Positions 1 through 10,324 of a stretch of DNA of 24,518 nucleotides are shown in pieces. Under the pieces are notes generated by a model, which was not told the origin of the DNA, did no database searches, and was given only the letters and a program-made list of their open reading frames with translations. The stretch comes from CAZTWC01 sp964617105 [NCBI: uncultured Myxococcia bacterium]. Lineage in GTDB: Bacteria > CAZTWC01. Location of the stretch: NCBI GenBank assembly GCA_964617105.1, contig CAZTWC010000004.1, positions 28,030 to 52,547 of the forward strand, read 5' to 3'. The first letter of the stretch is position 1, and the number at the start of each line of letters is the position of its first letter. The position numbers and the translations under genes were made by a program.

Positions 1-3000
1 AAGGAGTCAGGTAAGTGATGATACTGAAATTCCCTCCCAGCTCCTGGCCTTGCACCACCCGGTAAAAGTAACCCTTGATGCCCGATTCACCAGCCTCCTC
101 AGAAAAAGCACTCCAGGCGGCAGATAAAACCGTGGTCTCAGAAGTAAATACGCCGGCTGGATAGGTAACTGTAACCTCCGTGGAGGAGGGTGGTAAAATA
201 TCCACCCTAACCTGATCTGAAGAGATCTGGCTGTAGGTACCGGCCTGGTTCCGGGCCTTGACATTAAAAAAGTAGTTCTGGTTGTGAACTAATTGGAGGT
301 CACCCAAATTGTGTTCTCTGTTGTTGGTTATAGCGCCAGCATCTTTCCAGGTCAGTTTGGAGGGTTCCCCGGCCGGAAAACCAATAGAGTAAAGATAGTT
401 GTAGATGCCTGACTGGGGATCATTAAAACCGCTCCAGGAAGCTCGTATTACTGATGAATCATTGATATAAGACAAACCAGCACTATTAGTGTACACACTA
501 TCGATAGATACAGTTCCGGAAGTAAATTCTTGTAGATCGATAAGCAATAATTTGCTTACGCCCTCTTGACTCCAAAGACCGGCTCCGTTTTTGAATTTGA
601 CTTTTACCAAATACTCCGAATTGTGATTTAGATTAAGATTGGGCAATACTCTCTCTCTGTTAGAACCCACAACTTCCCGCCAGTCATAGACAACTTGATC
701 ATCTTTGGTAAACAGAGCATATTGAATTTTACTCACTCCAGACTCTGGATCAGTTGGCTCCTCCCAGGAAAAATGGAGATAATCTTGGTATTGCTGATTA
801 GCATAAAGGTCTTCTTGCCCATCGTATTTACCATATTGAAACTCATGATCAAAAAGGTCAAATATAACCTGCGGAGTTTCAGGCGGAGTGTGATCAATAG
901 TTATTCCATTGGAAACCGCTCCGGTACTCCACGTTCCAGCGCCATTTTTCACATACAGATGAAAATAGTATTTATTTTTATCTTCAATGGACAACTCCAA
1001 ATCAAGGCACTCTTGTTGCAAGCCTACTGATTTAAGCTGCATCAAATTTTGACTGGAATCATCTCCAGGATAAACTTTTGAACGACTGCTGGTGCCAATA
1101 CTGCAAGCATACTCCACTACTCCGGATTCTAAATCTTCAGCACCGCTCCAGGAGGCTCGCAAGCTATCTTTGTTGGCGGAATAGATACCCTGGTCAGTAA
1201 TAATCGGCTTTTTAGCCGGCGTAGCATCGTACAGAATTCCATCAGTTACTCCGGCCGAACTCCAGGTTTCAACCCTGTTTCTAGCATACAGGTGAAAATA
1301 GTAAGTGGTGTTGTGCTGCAAGTTCAGGCTGGAAGGGCTACAATTTCTGGAAGAGGAACCATAGTATTTCATCCCCATGGTATTTTTGCTGTCAGCAGTG
1401 CCTGAATAGGTTCCTGCAGTTTTGTCAGTGCCTATAGAGCAGGCATAAGACTTAATACCGGATTCCGGATCTGAGGCCGCATCCCACTGAGCAGAAATAG
1501 TGGAGGAGTTGGAGGTAAAACGGCCGGTATCGCTGATCGTAGAAGCGTCTGGAGCAGTGTGATCTGTAGTAGTGCCCTGGCTGACCCCTGCCAAACTCCA
1601 GGTGCCGGCTCCATTTTTGGCATAAATATGAAAATAGTAGGTGGTATTGTGTTTAAGAGGTAAGTTATAGCCCCAACATTTTCGTATATCGGCACTGTAA
1701 AATTTGATATCCATGATATCCCGGCTATAGATGGAACCTGGATAGGCTCCAACGTCATCTCTGCTGCCTATGGAGCAAGCATATTGAATTACGCCGGTTT
1801 CATTATCAATGGACTCGGAAAAGATCGCCCCTAACCGGGTTAGACTGGCGGTCATGTGCCGGCTGTCCACGATTATTCCTCTATCGGTTACCGTTGGAGC
1901 AGTTGAGGTTTCGTGATCCACTAAAATAGCCTCTGAAACTCCGGCCGCACTCCAGCCGTTGGCTCCGTTTTTAGCATAAATGTGAAAATAATAGCGCTTG
2001 TTGTGTTGTAAAATGAGATCTGTTCCCACACAATTTGCAGCAGTGCTATCAACATATTTTAGATCCATCACATTTCTGGAGGCAACATCTCCCGGAAAAT
2101 GCCGGGAAAGACTGCTCTCACCAATGGAACAGGCATACTGAGTGATCCCGGATTCATCATCCTGGGCGCCTGTCCAGGCAGCCTCTAAACTGTTTTCACT
2201 GGCAGTATAATATACACCTTTGCCAACCTGGTAATAGGTGGGTTTATCACCTTTTATAACCGTAACCATTGGCTTAGCCGGAGGATAAAAGTCCATTAGA
2301 ATACCATTGGAAACCCCGGCCTTACTCCACAAGCCAGCCCGGTTACGGGCATATAGATGAAAATAGTATCTACTGTTATGTTGCAGAGCCAGACTACTGC
2401 CAATACACTCCCGGCTGGTAGAGGTGAAACTCTTTAGAGCCATGGTATTTTTACTGTTGGCTAAACCGTCATAGGTACCAGATATACTATCGGTACCTAT
2501 TGAACATTTGTATTGGTTGATATCTGATTCGGGATCACTACTAGCAGTCCAGGTGGCTTTCAATTCTGACTGGTTTTTACTGTAATCTCCCTGGTCAGAT
2601 ACAATTGGTAATGAAGGAGCGGTGTGATCCACCTTAATCCCATCTGAAACGCCGGCCTGGGTACTAAGGCCGGCTCCGTTTAGGGCATAGATGTGAAAAT
2701 AATAGGTAGTGCCACTTTGCAGATTCAATCCAGTACCCTGGCAAGAGGTTTGGCTGGGATCATACCCTTTTAACTCCATCACATCCTGGCTGTTAGCATT
2801 GCCGGGATAATCACCAGGGGTGCTTTCGGTACCTATGGAACAGGCATATCTGACCACCGTGGATTCATCGTCAACCGAACCGCTCCAAAAAGCAGTCAAA
2901 CTATCATTGCTTACAGTGTAGTTGCCACTGTCAGTAACGATTGGCGTGGATGGGGGCGTCCAATCGGTCTGGATAGGTGGACTTACCTCCGCAGTTGACC

Positions 3001-6000
3001 AAATCCCCGCTTCATTTTCAGCATAAACATGAAAATAGTAGGTAGTGTCATCGTCTAGTTCCGTACCGGAACAGCCAGTAGCATCGGGACCAAGGTATTG
3101 CATTGCCTTAACATTAAAGGCGCCGGCCTGGCCCGGATAGGTACCGGCCACACTGGAGTTACCCACTGAACAGGCGTATTGGGCAATTCCCGATTCTTTA
3201 TCTTCCGCCTTGGTCCATAAAACCTTAAGGCCGGTTTTACTGGAAGTGAAACGTTTACCAACCAAAATCTTCGGTTTTCTCGGTGGAGTAGCATCGTATT
3301 TAATGCCATTGGATACTCCGGCTTTACTCCATAGACCAACACTGTTTTTTGCATAAACATGGAAATAGTAGGTGCCGCCATTGGTAAACCTTAATCCTTT
3401 ACCAATACAGCTTTTGATTATGGACTTGCGCATACTGAGCCCCATAATATTTTTAGATTCGGAGCTGCCGGGATATTCGCCAGAAACAGGGCTGGTACCA
3501 ATGGAACAAGCGTATTGGACCAACTCAGATTCTGGTTCAGAAACCGGTGCCCAGTTGGCTTTGATGATATTTTTAGTGCTATAATGGCGGCTTTTAAATT
3601 TCTTCTCCGCATCAATCACCACGATAGGAATGGTAGGGGGAGTAAAATCGGTTTTTATGGCTGCACTAACTCCGGACTTGCTCCAGTTACCAACCATATC
3701 TTTGGCATAGATGTGGAAATAGTAGTTGGTGTTATGGGACAGGTTGAGTGCCGAGGAAGTACATTTCCGGTCATTGGAGTTGTAGGATTTTATCCCCATT
3801 ATATTTTTAGCCAAAGAGAAACCAGAGTAGGCACCGGAACTGCTGCTAGTACCAATGGAGCAAGCATAACCATTTATACCGCTTTCACTATCTTTTGAAG
3901 CATCCCAACTGGCAGCCAAACTACTGTTATTTCCAGCAACAGAGATATTTGGCCGGACTTTGGGAATCGCAGGGGGATTTAGGTCCGCCTTTATACCGTT
4001 GGATACTCCAGCCGGACTCCAGAGTCCGGCCTGGTTCTTGGCATATATATGAAAGTAATAGGTGGTGTTGTTAGAAAGATTCAGCCCGCTGCCAGTACAA
4101 TTGCGGTCACTGGCGCCATAGTATTTGATCCCCATTACATTTCTGGAGTCAGAACGCCCAAAGGAACCGTTACTGTAATTGCCAGTCCGGTTGCTGGTAC
4201 CGATGGAACAAGCATACTGTGCTATTGGCGATTCTTTTTCCTCCGCTGGTGTCCAGGAGGCGCTCAAAGTGCTGGTGTTTCCAATATAGGCGCCCTGATC
4301 AGTCACTGCAGGTTTACCAGGAGCAGTAAAATCCACCATAATACCATCGGAAACTCCGGCTGAACTCCACACGCCGGCCCCGTTTTTAGCATATAGATGA
4401 AAGTAATAGGTCTCGCCAGTGGTTAAATTCGCACCATTGCCAATACATTTTCTATCCTTAGCGCCATAAAATTTGATATCCATGGTGTTCTTGGAGTTGG
4501 CACTGCCGGGAAAAGCCCCGGCACTGTTACTGGTGCCGATAGAACAGGCATACTGCGTAACTCCGGATTCATTATCAGAAGCAGGTGACCAGGAGGCAGA
4601 AAGACTGTTTTTACTGGTTGTGTATTGCCCCTGGTCGTATACTGCGGGGCTAGAAGGGGCGGTAAAATCGGTTTTTATCCCGTTGGAAACCCCGGCAGCG
4701 CTCCATTTCCCCAGATTGTTTTGAGAGTATACGTGAAAATAGTAGGTGGTATTGTGCTGTAAATTAAGGCTGGTGCTCTGGCAATTTGTGGTGCTGCTGT
4801 GAACCGTAATAAGCCCCATTATGTTTTTGGAATCTGCCCGGCCAGAATAGATACGGGAGATACCGCTGGTGCCAATTGAACAGGCGAACTGGCTAATCCC
4901 CGATTCATTATTTGAAACTGCAGACCAGGTGCCGCTCAAGGATGTGCTGCTGGAGGTATAAGTACCATGATCGTTGACAATTGGTTTTGAAGGCGGAGAG
5001 TTATCCACTTTAATCCCGTCTGTCACTGCCACCTGGCTCCATCTGCCGCTATTGTCACGAGCGTAAATATGAAAGTAGTAGGTGGTATTGTTGCGCAAAC
5101 TGGCATTGCATACACACTCCCTGATATTGGCGCCCAGTTGTTTAGTCCCCATTACATTTTTGCTGGATTCAGCGCCCGGATAAGCGCCGGGGGAATTGCC
5201 AGTGCCCACTGAACAGGCGTACAAAGCAATCCCCGATTCGTTATCAACCGCTGCATCCCAAAAGGCTTTGATGGTGCTGGAAGCGATATAGGCGCCCTGG
5301 TCGCGGACATTTTTAGGCGCAGTAGGCGAATTGCGATCCACCTTGATGCCATTGGAAACCCCGGCCCGGCTCCATAGACCGGCGTGGTTTTTAGCGTACA
5401 CATGAACATAGTAATTAGTACTGTTCTGTAAGTTCAATCCGGAAAAATTACACCTGGTGGTATTTTCCGAAACATATTGAACCGGTTTGATGTTTTTGGA
5501 ACCGCTGTTGCCGGGAAAATTACCAGTGGTATTGCTGGTGCCCAGAGAGCAGGCATATTGGGCAATTCCCGACTGGGAATCAGAAGCGGATGACCAACTA
5601 GCAAATAACGTGGTATGGTCAGTGGTATAGGTGCCGCTATCAGATACCGCTGGCACCGATGGGGCAGTGGTATCTATTAAAATACCATTAGAGATCCCGG
5701 AGGCACTCCAGAGCCCCACACTGTTTTTGGCATAGATGTGAAAATAGTATCTATTCCCGTTTTTAGCGGTAAACTTGCCGCTGGTACTGCAGGAACGGCT
5801 ATTAGCGGTATGAGTGCTCAAAAAGGTGAGGCTTCTGGCAACGTCATTATAGGAGATGGAGCGGTTGGTGATCCCGATATAGCAGGCGTATTGGCTAATA
5901 GAGGAGGCATCTTCGCTCGCTGCCGTCCAGGTGGCAGTCAGGTTGCTGGCGTTGGTAGAATAATCACCCTCGTCAGAAACCGCCGGTTTATCCGGGGCTG

Positions 6001-9000
6001 AAAAATCGGTCCTGATCCCGTTGGAAACTCCCCCCCGGCTCCAGGCGCCGGCATTGTTACGGGCGTAGACATGGAAATAATAAACCTGGTTGTGAACCAA
6101 AGACAAATTGTTTGCCCGGCAGGTTGTTCCCCGGCCCACCGAAGCGAGAGCTCTAATATTGCGGGAATCTGCCCGTCCTGAGTAATTACCGGCAATCTTG
6201 TTAGTGCCGACTGAGCAGTGATATTCCGCTATTCCCGATTCAGAATCGCTGGCATGGGGCCAGGTAGCGGATAAATCTTTAGAGGTGGTTAAGGAACCCT
6301 GGTCAGTCACAGATGGTATGGAAGGTGCTGTGGTATCAACTTTAATGCCGTTAGATGAGAGCACCGAACCTACGTTGCCGGCGTTGTCAATGGCCCGCAC
6401 CGAAATGTAGTAGGTAGTGCCGCTGGACATCTTTATGGAAGAGACAGTTACGCTGGTGGCAGTGCCCACATTGGTCCATCCCCGCACATTGGTGGCGCCT
6501 TTTGAGGTGCCCACCGCGTATTGGTAAAGATTGACGCCGCTGCCATGATCGCCGGCGGTGGCCCACCAAAACTTCAATTGAGAGGTGCTCCTGGTATAGG
6601 TACCTTCGTCCTTTACCCAACCAACGGCATTGGGAGCATGTTTATCCACGGTTACTATCCGCTTTTCGCCGCTAGACCAGAGACCAGATTTACTCTGGGC
6701 TCTTACCCAGAGATAGAGTTTGTCATTGGTGCCATAACTGGAACGATCGCCAATATCCACATAGTTTCTGGTGCTGATATCAGAGTACCAGCCCAAAGGT
6801 GGTTCAGAGGAGTTGTTGCGCTGGAGGTTATACCGGTAGCGCAACAATCCGGAAGGCCCCACATTGACGTTCCAGGTACCTTGTACCGATTGGTCGGCTC
6901 TAAGATAGGTGGGCAAACTAAAACTGGTAATGCCGGGAGTTTTGGCATCCACTTTAACTGTACACCAGCCGCTCCATCTGGAGTTGGAGTTGTTGCTGTC
7001 CCGGCCATAGACCCGGAATTTGTTGACGCCGTTGTCACCTATGCCATCATTGTTAAACTTTACGTTTTTCAGGTAACTGTGTGAGCCGGAGTTAGCCCAT
7101 CCGCCAGAACGGTGGGGGCCATAACGGCCAGCCTGCTTGAAACCACCGTCAAATATGCCATAGGCTCGATCGCTGTCACCATCTACCATCCGGGCTCGCA
7201 GGTTGTGCCAGGGTGTATTATACCAATGGCTGGATGAGCAGGGGCTGAGTTGATCCGGAGTGTTGGGTGTTCGATTCCTGATGGTTACCGAAACGCTGGC
7301 TGTTGATCCTACGTAGGTCCGGCCATCTTTGTAGTACCGGGGATAAAATTCAGCCTTGATGATTTGGCCGGGCGAAGTTTCCGAAGAGGGCAAAGGATTT
7401 TGGTTATCCTGCCCGGGAAGATGACTGCCGTTTCTATACCATTTGATGCTGTATGCCGAGGGATTAATATTGTGGTAGCGCAAGGTCAGATTTTGGTTGG
7501 AGTATGGCGATGCGGGAGCAATAGAAACTGCTGGCGGATTTGCAAAAATCAAAATAGGTGTAGTGGTGGTCTGGCTAACGTGCCCGGCCTTGTTCTTTAC
7601 TTGTAAGGAGATGAAGTAAAAAGTCTCGTTGTTAAGGTTCAGACCGGAATGATTAATTCTGCCATAGATACGGGTGCCGCTAGAATTTCGGTACGATGCC
7701 AGCGCATCTCGCCAATTGACTACGTTGGGGCAGTTGGGGCAGGTGCCAATGGCGTAACGAGCATATTCTATACCACTGTGATCATCTAGAGAGTCCCAAT
7801 TGGCCACCAAATTAGATCTGCTGTTGTGAACTGCGGGATAGGCGCTAAGTTGGGCTCTGGGTGCACTAGCATCGATGATCAATTTATCGCTTTGCATCAC
7901 ATTGGAAAAAAGACCAGCATTATTCTTGGCCCGTACACAAAAACGATAAGCATCGCCGTCTTTCATGCCGCGGCGGTACCAATAACTCCTGGCGCCGCGC
8001 ATATTGAGTATGCCTTCCCCATTGGTACAGTCGGGCCACCGGCCTAAAGCCACCTCGTAGTGGCTGATTCCGCTGTGAGGCTCGTCGGCAGAATCCCATT
8101 TGACCAGTAATTTGTCTCTATCGTGATTATACTTGACGCCGCCATAATTGCGGTGGTAATGGTCCCACCAACTGTTGAAGTTGTTAGGTGCGGAGCCATC
8201 TATGCCAACATACCACCAACCGCTCCAGCCACTGGTAGCACCCTGATCATCATAGGCGTAAGCCCGCCAGTTGTATTTGCTGCCTCTATCGGAATGGCTC
8301 CCGGTTTGATTGGCATCAGCGCATGATACCTGGCCGCTCCCTACCCAGTTGCCCCAAAACTCATCTCCGTTTAGATTGAAACGCGCCCGCACTTTGTTGC
8401 CGTCCGGATCGCTAACTTTGACACAGAGTTGAGGGGTACGATCTGTGGTCCAACTGTAGTTGCCAGGACTATGATGTGTGGGCGTAGAAGGATTTTTGTT
8501 TGGTAAGGTATAAGAAACTCTAAGTCTGGGATAATGAATAGCGTAGCCTCTGTTGCCGCCTTCATTTATGTGCCAGCCCAGGGCAAACCAGCGCTGCCCC
8601 AGCAGGGAAAGCAACTGCGCTCGGGCTTGTCCGCCTAAGTCGGTATAATTATTGTAATAACCTGGCGCCCAGCGTTGGTGATAAAGTGTCTGTCCACCTA
8701 TATGGTGGTATTTGTCATGCCTCCCCATATGAACAGGGTTGGTGTTTATTTCCCTGATGTAGAGATGGGCATTTCCCTTGATATTCCAGGCATAATAACT
8801 GACCTGCACCTCATCAATACTTTTAGGATGCTGACCGGTCAACCAGCCGGTGTCGTAACGACTTATCATCCGGTAACGTTCACCATCGCAGGTTTTACAC
8901 CAACGAAAAATATCGTACCATTTGCTATGAAAAGACTCATATACTCCCATCCAATTGCCAGCCGGACTCCGGTAATATTCCCATTTTACAACAAAATGCT

Positions 9001-10324
9001 TAGTGCAACCCCACCGCCTGCAACTGAGGTCCTCATTGCCGCCAACCTGCCAGCCCCAGTTACTGTCAAAATAGGCGGGAGAGGGATCAATTACCACCGG
9101 GTAATTGCGCTCTTTCTCCAAAAGCCAATCGGCCAAAACCAAAGTTTTAATTACATAGAAATCGCCTTGCCTGGATACTCTTTGTTTACCCATGGCAAAA
9201 GTGCCAAAATCTTTCTGCTCATAGATTTTAGGAGGAGTAACATAATAGATAGTGTTACCCTTCCGGTCAACAAACTCTAAAAAACGGGCTTCTATCTCCT
9301 CCGTGCCCACCTGCTTGCCGTCTGCCAGCAGGTCCAAAGAGGTTTTTAGATGGGACTCCAGATACAGATACTCTCCCGGTTTAATATCGGCAGGTGCAAA
9401 GTGGAGAATAAGGTTATGCTTTACATTGTTATTGCCCGGCAGATACTCCTCATCCACTTGGGGGAAAATATTCCGATAGAGCAGGCGGGTTTCCACCAGA
9501 GACTGTCCCTGCTCCAGGCTCATGTTGTCCTCTGGATTGCTTATCCCTTCGCCAAATTTTGGTCCCCGTTGACGCCAGTCAAATTTGGTCAATTCTCCAT
9601 CAGTTTTCTGGGCATCTTTCTGCCATAAAACCTGCCCCATTTGATCCACCGCCCCCATTTTTTTGGCTCCCCATTGCAGAGGTTTTTCTCCGCGCTTCTG
9701 CAGAGATATGGTTTGAACGGTACCGCTTTGAGCAGCCATTAGAATTTTCGTCCCATTGTTCAGAGAGGCGTACTTATAATTTTTTTCAGTTATTTTTTTA
9801 GGTTTATAGAGACTAAAATTGGGCTCGATCTCTTTCCATTTACCATTGTCATCTTGAAAATAGGCGGGACCGGAATTAATAAGAGCGGCTCGTTTATTGC
9901 CCTGGAGTTTTTCTATTTTGGTGGATTCATTGACAATGCCAAAGAGTTCCCGTTTACCCATGGCCTGCAAATCGGCCCGAAGTCGATCTTGCCGCTCAAT
10001 TTTTTCTATATCAGCCATCTCTCTGAGATTTTTCATACGGCGTAGAAAATAACTGTCATCCGGAGTAGGTGGATTATATTTTAACTCCTCACTTTGCAAC
10101 TTATTGAGATTATATATCGCTTTTCGTTGGGCTACGATTCCGGTAATTTTTTTAAGCGGATCCTCTTTTTTACCTGAAGAATCGTCTTTATCTCTCCCAG
10201 CCTGCTGAAAGGAGTTGGACGCACCGCAGCCAAACAGCATTAGGGAAAAAAGTATTACCGACACTCCCCCTATCTTAGATATCCACCTGGGTCTAATATT
10301 TTTATACTTTTGGTAATTTATCAT
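1..10324 (-). CDS. Giant FN3-repeat surface lipoprotein, 3' end beyond window (>3440 aa)
   Basis: The frame is open without a stop from the ATG at 10324 to the left window edge, so the C terminus is missing. The first 33 residues form a lipoprotein signal peptide: a basic start (K6, K8, R11, R13, K17), a hydrophobic core, and lipobox L-F-G-C33 followed by Gly, so outer-membrane sorting is likely. Residues of about 100-415 form a globular region ending in YPVVIDP (408-414), a motif known from N-terminal regions of large Rhs/WapA-like surface proteins. Residues of about 416-705 are Trp/Tyr-rich and include a DPDG-type Ig-like segment near 640. Residues of about 705-1331 hold divergent FN3/Ig-like domains. 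Residues 1332-3145 hold 16 Cys-pair FN3-like repeats, followed by at least two more FN3 units without the Cys pair. It overlaps the upstream giant gene at TGATG. Function is unknown; surface adhesion or a structural fibre is inferred. No YD repeats are seen in the visible part. Confidence 0.93.
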   Translation of the reverse strand, partial: MINYQKYKNIRPRWISKIGGVSVILFSLMLFGCGASNSFQQAGRDKDDSSGKKEDPLKKITGIVAQRKAIYNLNKLQSEELKYNPPTPDDSYFLRRMKNLREMADIEKIERQDRLRADLQAMGKRELFGIVNESTKIEKLQGNKRAALINSGPAYFQDDNGKWKEIEPNFSLYKPKKITEKNYKYASLNNGTKILMAAQSGTVQTISLQKRGEKPLQWGAKKMGAVDQMGQVLWQKDAQKTDGELTKFDWRQRGPKFGEGISNPEDNMSLEQGQSLVETRLLYRNIFPQVDEEYLPGNNNVKHNLILHFAPADIKPGEYLYLESHLKTSLDLLADGKQVGTEEIEARFLEFVDRKGNTIYYVTPPKIYEQKDFGTFAMGKQRVSRQGDFYVIKTLVLADWLLEKERNYPVVIDPSPAYFDSNWGWQVGGNEDLSCRRWGCTKHFVVKWEYYRSPAGNWMGVYESFHSKWYDIFRWCKTCDGERYRMISRYDTGWLTGQHPKSIDEVQVSYYAWNIKGNAHLYIREINTNPVHMGRHDKYHHIGGQTLYHQRWAPGYYNNYTDLGGQARAQLLSLLGQRWFALGWHINEGGNRGYAIHYPRLRVSYTLPNKNPSTPTHHSPGNYSWTTDRTPQLCVKVSDPDGNKVRARFNLNGDEFWGNWVGSGQVSCADANQTGSHSDRGSKYNWRAYAYDDQGATSGWSGWWYVGIDGSAPNNFNSWWDHYHRNYGGVKYNHDRDKLLVKWDSADEPHSGISHYEVALGRWPDCTNGEGILNMRGARSYWYRRGMKDGDAYRFCVRAKNNAGLFSNVMQSDKLIIDASAPRAQLSAYPAVHNSRSNLVANWDSLDDHSGIEYARYAIGTCPNCPNVVNWRDALASYRNSSGTRIYGRINHSGLNLNNETFYFISLQVKNKAGHVSQTTTTPILIFANPPAVSIAPASPYSNQNLTLRYHNINPSAYSIKWYRNGSHLPGQDNQNPLPSSETSPGQIIKAEFYPRYYKDGRTYVGSTASVSVTIRNRTPNTPDQLSPCSSSHWYNTPWHNLRARMVDGDSDRAYGIFDGGFKQAGRYGPHRSGGWANSGSHSYLKNVKFNNDGIGDNGVNKFRVYGRDSNNSNSRWSGWCTVKVDAKTPGITSFSLPTYLRADQSVQGTWNVNVGPSGLLRYRYNLQRNNSSEPPLGWYSDISTRNYVDIGDRSSYGTNDKLYLWVRAQSKSGLWSSGEKRIVTVDKHAPNAVGWVKDEGTYTRSTSQLKFWWATAGDHGSGVNLYQYAVGTSKGATNVRGWTNVGTATSVTVSSIKMSSGTTYYISVRAIDNAGNVGSVLSSNGIKVDTTAPSIPSVTDQGSLTTSKDLSATWPHASDSESGIAEYHCSVGTNKIAGNYSGRADSRNIRALASVGRGTTCRANNLSLVHNQVYYFHVYARNNAGAWSRGGVSNGIRTDFSAPDKPAVSDEGDYSTNASNLTATWTAASEDASSISQYACYIGITNRSISYNDVARSLTFLSTHTANSRSCSTSGKFTAKNGNRYYFHIYAKNSVGLWSASGISNGILIDTTAPSVPAVSDSGTYTTDHTTLFASWSSASDSQSGIAQYACSLGTSNTTGNFPGNSGSKNIKPVQYVSENTTRCNFSGLNLQNSTNYYVHVYAKNHAGLWSRAGVSNGIKVDRNSPTAPKNVRDQGAYIASSTIKAFWDAAVDNESGIALYACSVGTGNSPGAYPGAESSKNVMGTKQLGANIRECVCNASLRNNTTYYFHIYARDNSGRWSQVAVTDGIKVDNSPPSKPIVNDHGTYTSSSTSLSGTWSAVSNNESGISQFACSIGTSGISRIYSGRADSKNIMGLITVHSSTTNCQSTSLNLQHNTTYYFHVYSQNNLGKWSAAGVSNGIKTDFTAPSSPAVYDQGQYTTSKNSLSASWSPASDNESGVTQYACSIGTSNSAGAFPGSANSKNTMDIKFYGAKDRKCIGNGANLTTGETYYFHLYAKNGAGVWSSAGVSDGIMVDFTAPGKPAVTDQGAYIGNTSTLSASWTPAEEKESPIAQYACSIGTSNRTGNYSNGSFGRSDSRNVMGIKYYGASDRNCTGSGLNLSNNTTYYFHIYAKNQAGLWSPAGVSNGIKADLNPPAIPKVRPNISVAGNNSSLAASWDASKDSESGINGYACSIGTSSSSGAYSGFSLAKNIMGIKSYNSNDRKCTSSALNLSHNTNYYFHIYAKDMVGNWSKSGVSAAIKTDFTPPTIPIVVIDAEKKFKSRHYSTKNIIKANWAPVSEPESELVQYACSIGTSPVSGEYPGSSESKNIMGLSMRKSIIKSCIGKGLRFTNGGTYYFHVYAKNSVGLWSKAGVSNGIKYDATPPRKPKILVGKRFTSSKTGLKVLWTKAEDKESGIAQYACSVGNSSVAGTYPGQAGAFNVKAMQYLGPDATGCSGTELDDDTTYYFHVYAENEAGIWSTAEVSPPIQTDWTPPSTPIVTDSGNYTVSNDSLTAFWSGSVDDESTVVRYACSIGTESTPGDYPGNANSQDVMELKGYDPSQTSCQGTGLNLQSGTTYYFHIYALNGAGLSTQAGVSDGIKVDHTAPSLPIVSDQGDYSKNQSELKATWTASSDPESDINQYKCSIGTDSISGTYDGLANSKNTMALKSFTSTSRECIGSSLALQHNSRYYFHLYARNRAGLWSKAGVSNGILMDFYPPAKPMVTVIKGDKPTYYQVGKGVYYTASENSLEAAWTGAQDDESGITQYACSIGESSLSRHFPGDVASRNVMDLKYVDSTAANCVGTDLILQHNKRYYFHIYAKNGANGWSAAGVSEAILVDHETSTAPTVTDRGIIVDSRHMTASLTRLGAIFSESIDNETGVIQYACSIGSRDDVGAYPGSIYSRDIMDIKFYSADIRKCWGYNLPLKHNTTYYFHIYAKNGAGTWSLAGVSQGTTTDHTAPDASTISDTGRFTSNSSTISAQWDAASDPESGIKSYACSIGTDKTAGTYSGTADSKNTMGMKYYGSSSRNCSPSSLNLQHNTTYYFHLYARNRVETWSSAGVTDGILYDATPAKKPIITDQGIYSANKDSLRASWSGAEDLESGVVEYACSIGTSSRSKVYPGDDSSQNLMQLKSVGLQQECLDLELSIEDKNKYYFHLYVKNGAGTWSTGAVSNGITIDHTPPETPQVIFDLFDHEFQYGKYDGQEDLYANQQYQDYLHFSWEEPTDPESGVSKIQYALFTKDDQVVYDWREVVGSNRERVLPNLNLNHNSEYLVKVKFKNGAGLWSQEGVSKLLLIDLQEFTSGTVSIDSVYTNSAGLSYINDSSVIRASWSGFNDPQSGIYNYLYSIGFPAGEPSKLTWKDAGAITNNREHNLGDLQLVHNQNYFFNVKARNQAGTYSQISSDQVRVDILPPSSTEVTVTYPAGVFTSETTVLSAAWSAFSEEAGESGIKGYFYRVVQGQELGGNFSIITYLTP
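890..6331 (-). repeat. Array of 16 tandem FN3-like repeats (~113 aa, ~340 bp), each with two Cys
   Basis: This lies inside the giant lipoprotein gene, residues 1332-3145. Each unit runs roughly TAP..P.V.D.G.Y, then a Trp strand (W..A.D.ESGI), then YACSIGT, then a second Cys in a (R/K/N)-x-C-x-G context, then YYFHxYAKNxAGxWS and a closing (S)(N/D)GI. The plus strand shows the period as a recurring gaaaatagtagg-like block near 957, 1290, 1630, 1980, 2357, 2692, 3030, 3358, 3712, 4048, 4398, 4734, 5070, 5404, 5738 and 6070. All 16 units keep both Cys; one (near 5100) has a third. The Cys are rarely found in ordinary bacterial FN3 domains and suggest one disulfide per unit in the periplasm or outside the cell. 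Confidence 0.92.

Noticed and set aside
890-6331. CRISPR-like or DNA-level tandem repeat from the regular ~340-bp period
   Set aside because: The repeated blocks are diverged at DNA level, far too widely spaced for CRISPR, and explained by protein repeats in one continuous frame.
6521-7084. 187-codon open frame on the plus strand
   Set aside because: It lies wholly antisense to the giant FN3 lipoprotein gene, its product is low in domain sense, and no ribosome binding site is evident. It is a shadow of the coding strand.
8675-9280. 201-codon open frame on the plus strand
   Set aside because: It is antisense to the N-terminal region of the giant FN3 lipoprotein, whose minus-strand frame gives coherent protein sequence with the YPVVIDP motif in the same interval.
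1-10324. A degenerate or pseudogene region with only short frames
   Set aside because: The minus-strand frame beginning at 10324 is open to the edge with no stop or frameshift; I followed it through the whole interval and the codon phase agrees at both ends.
1-10324. Rhs/WapA polymorphic toxin
   Set aside because: The N-terminal YPVVIDP motif fits, but no YD repeats or core protease motif are visible and the C terminus is outside the window, so a toxin call is not supported.
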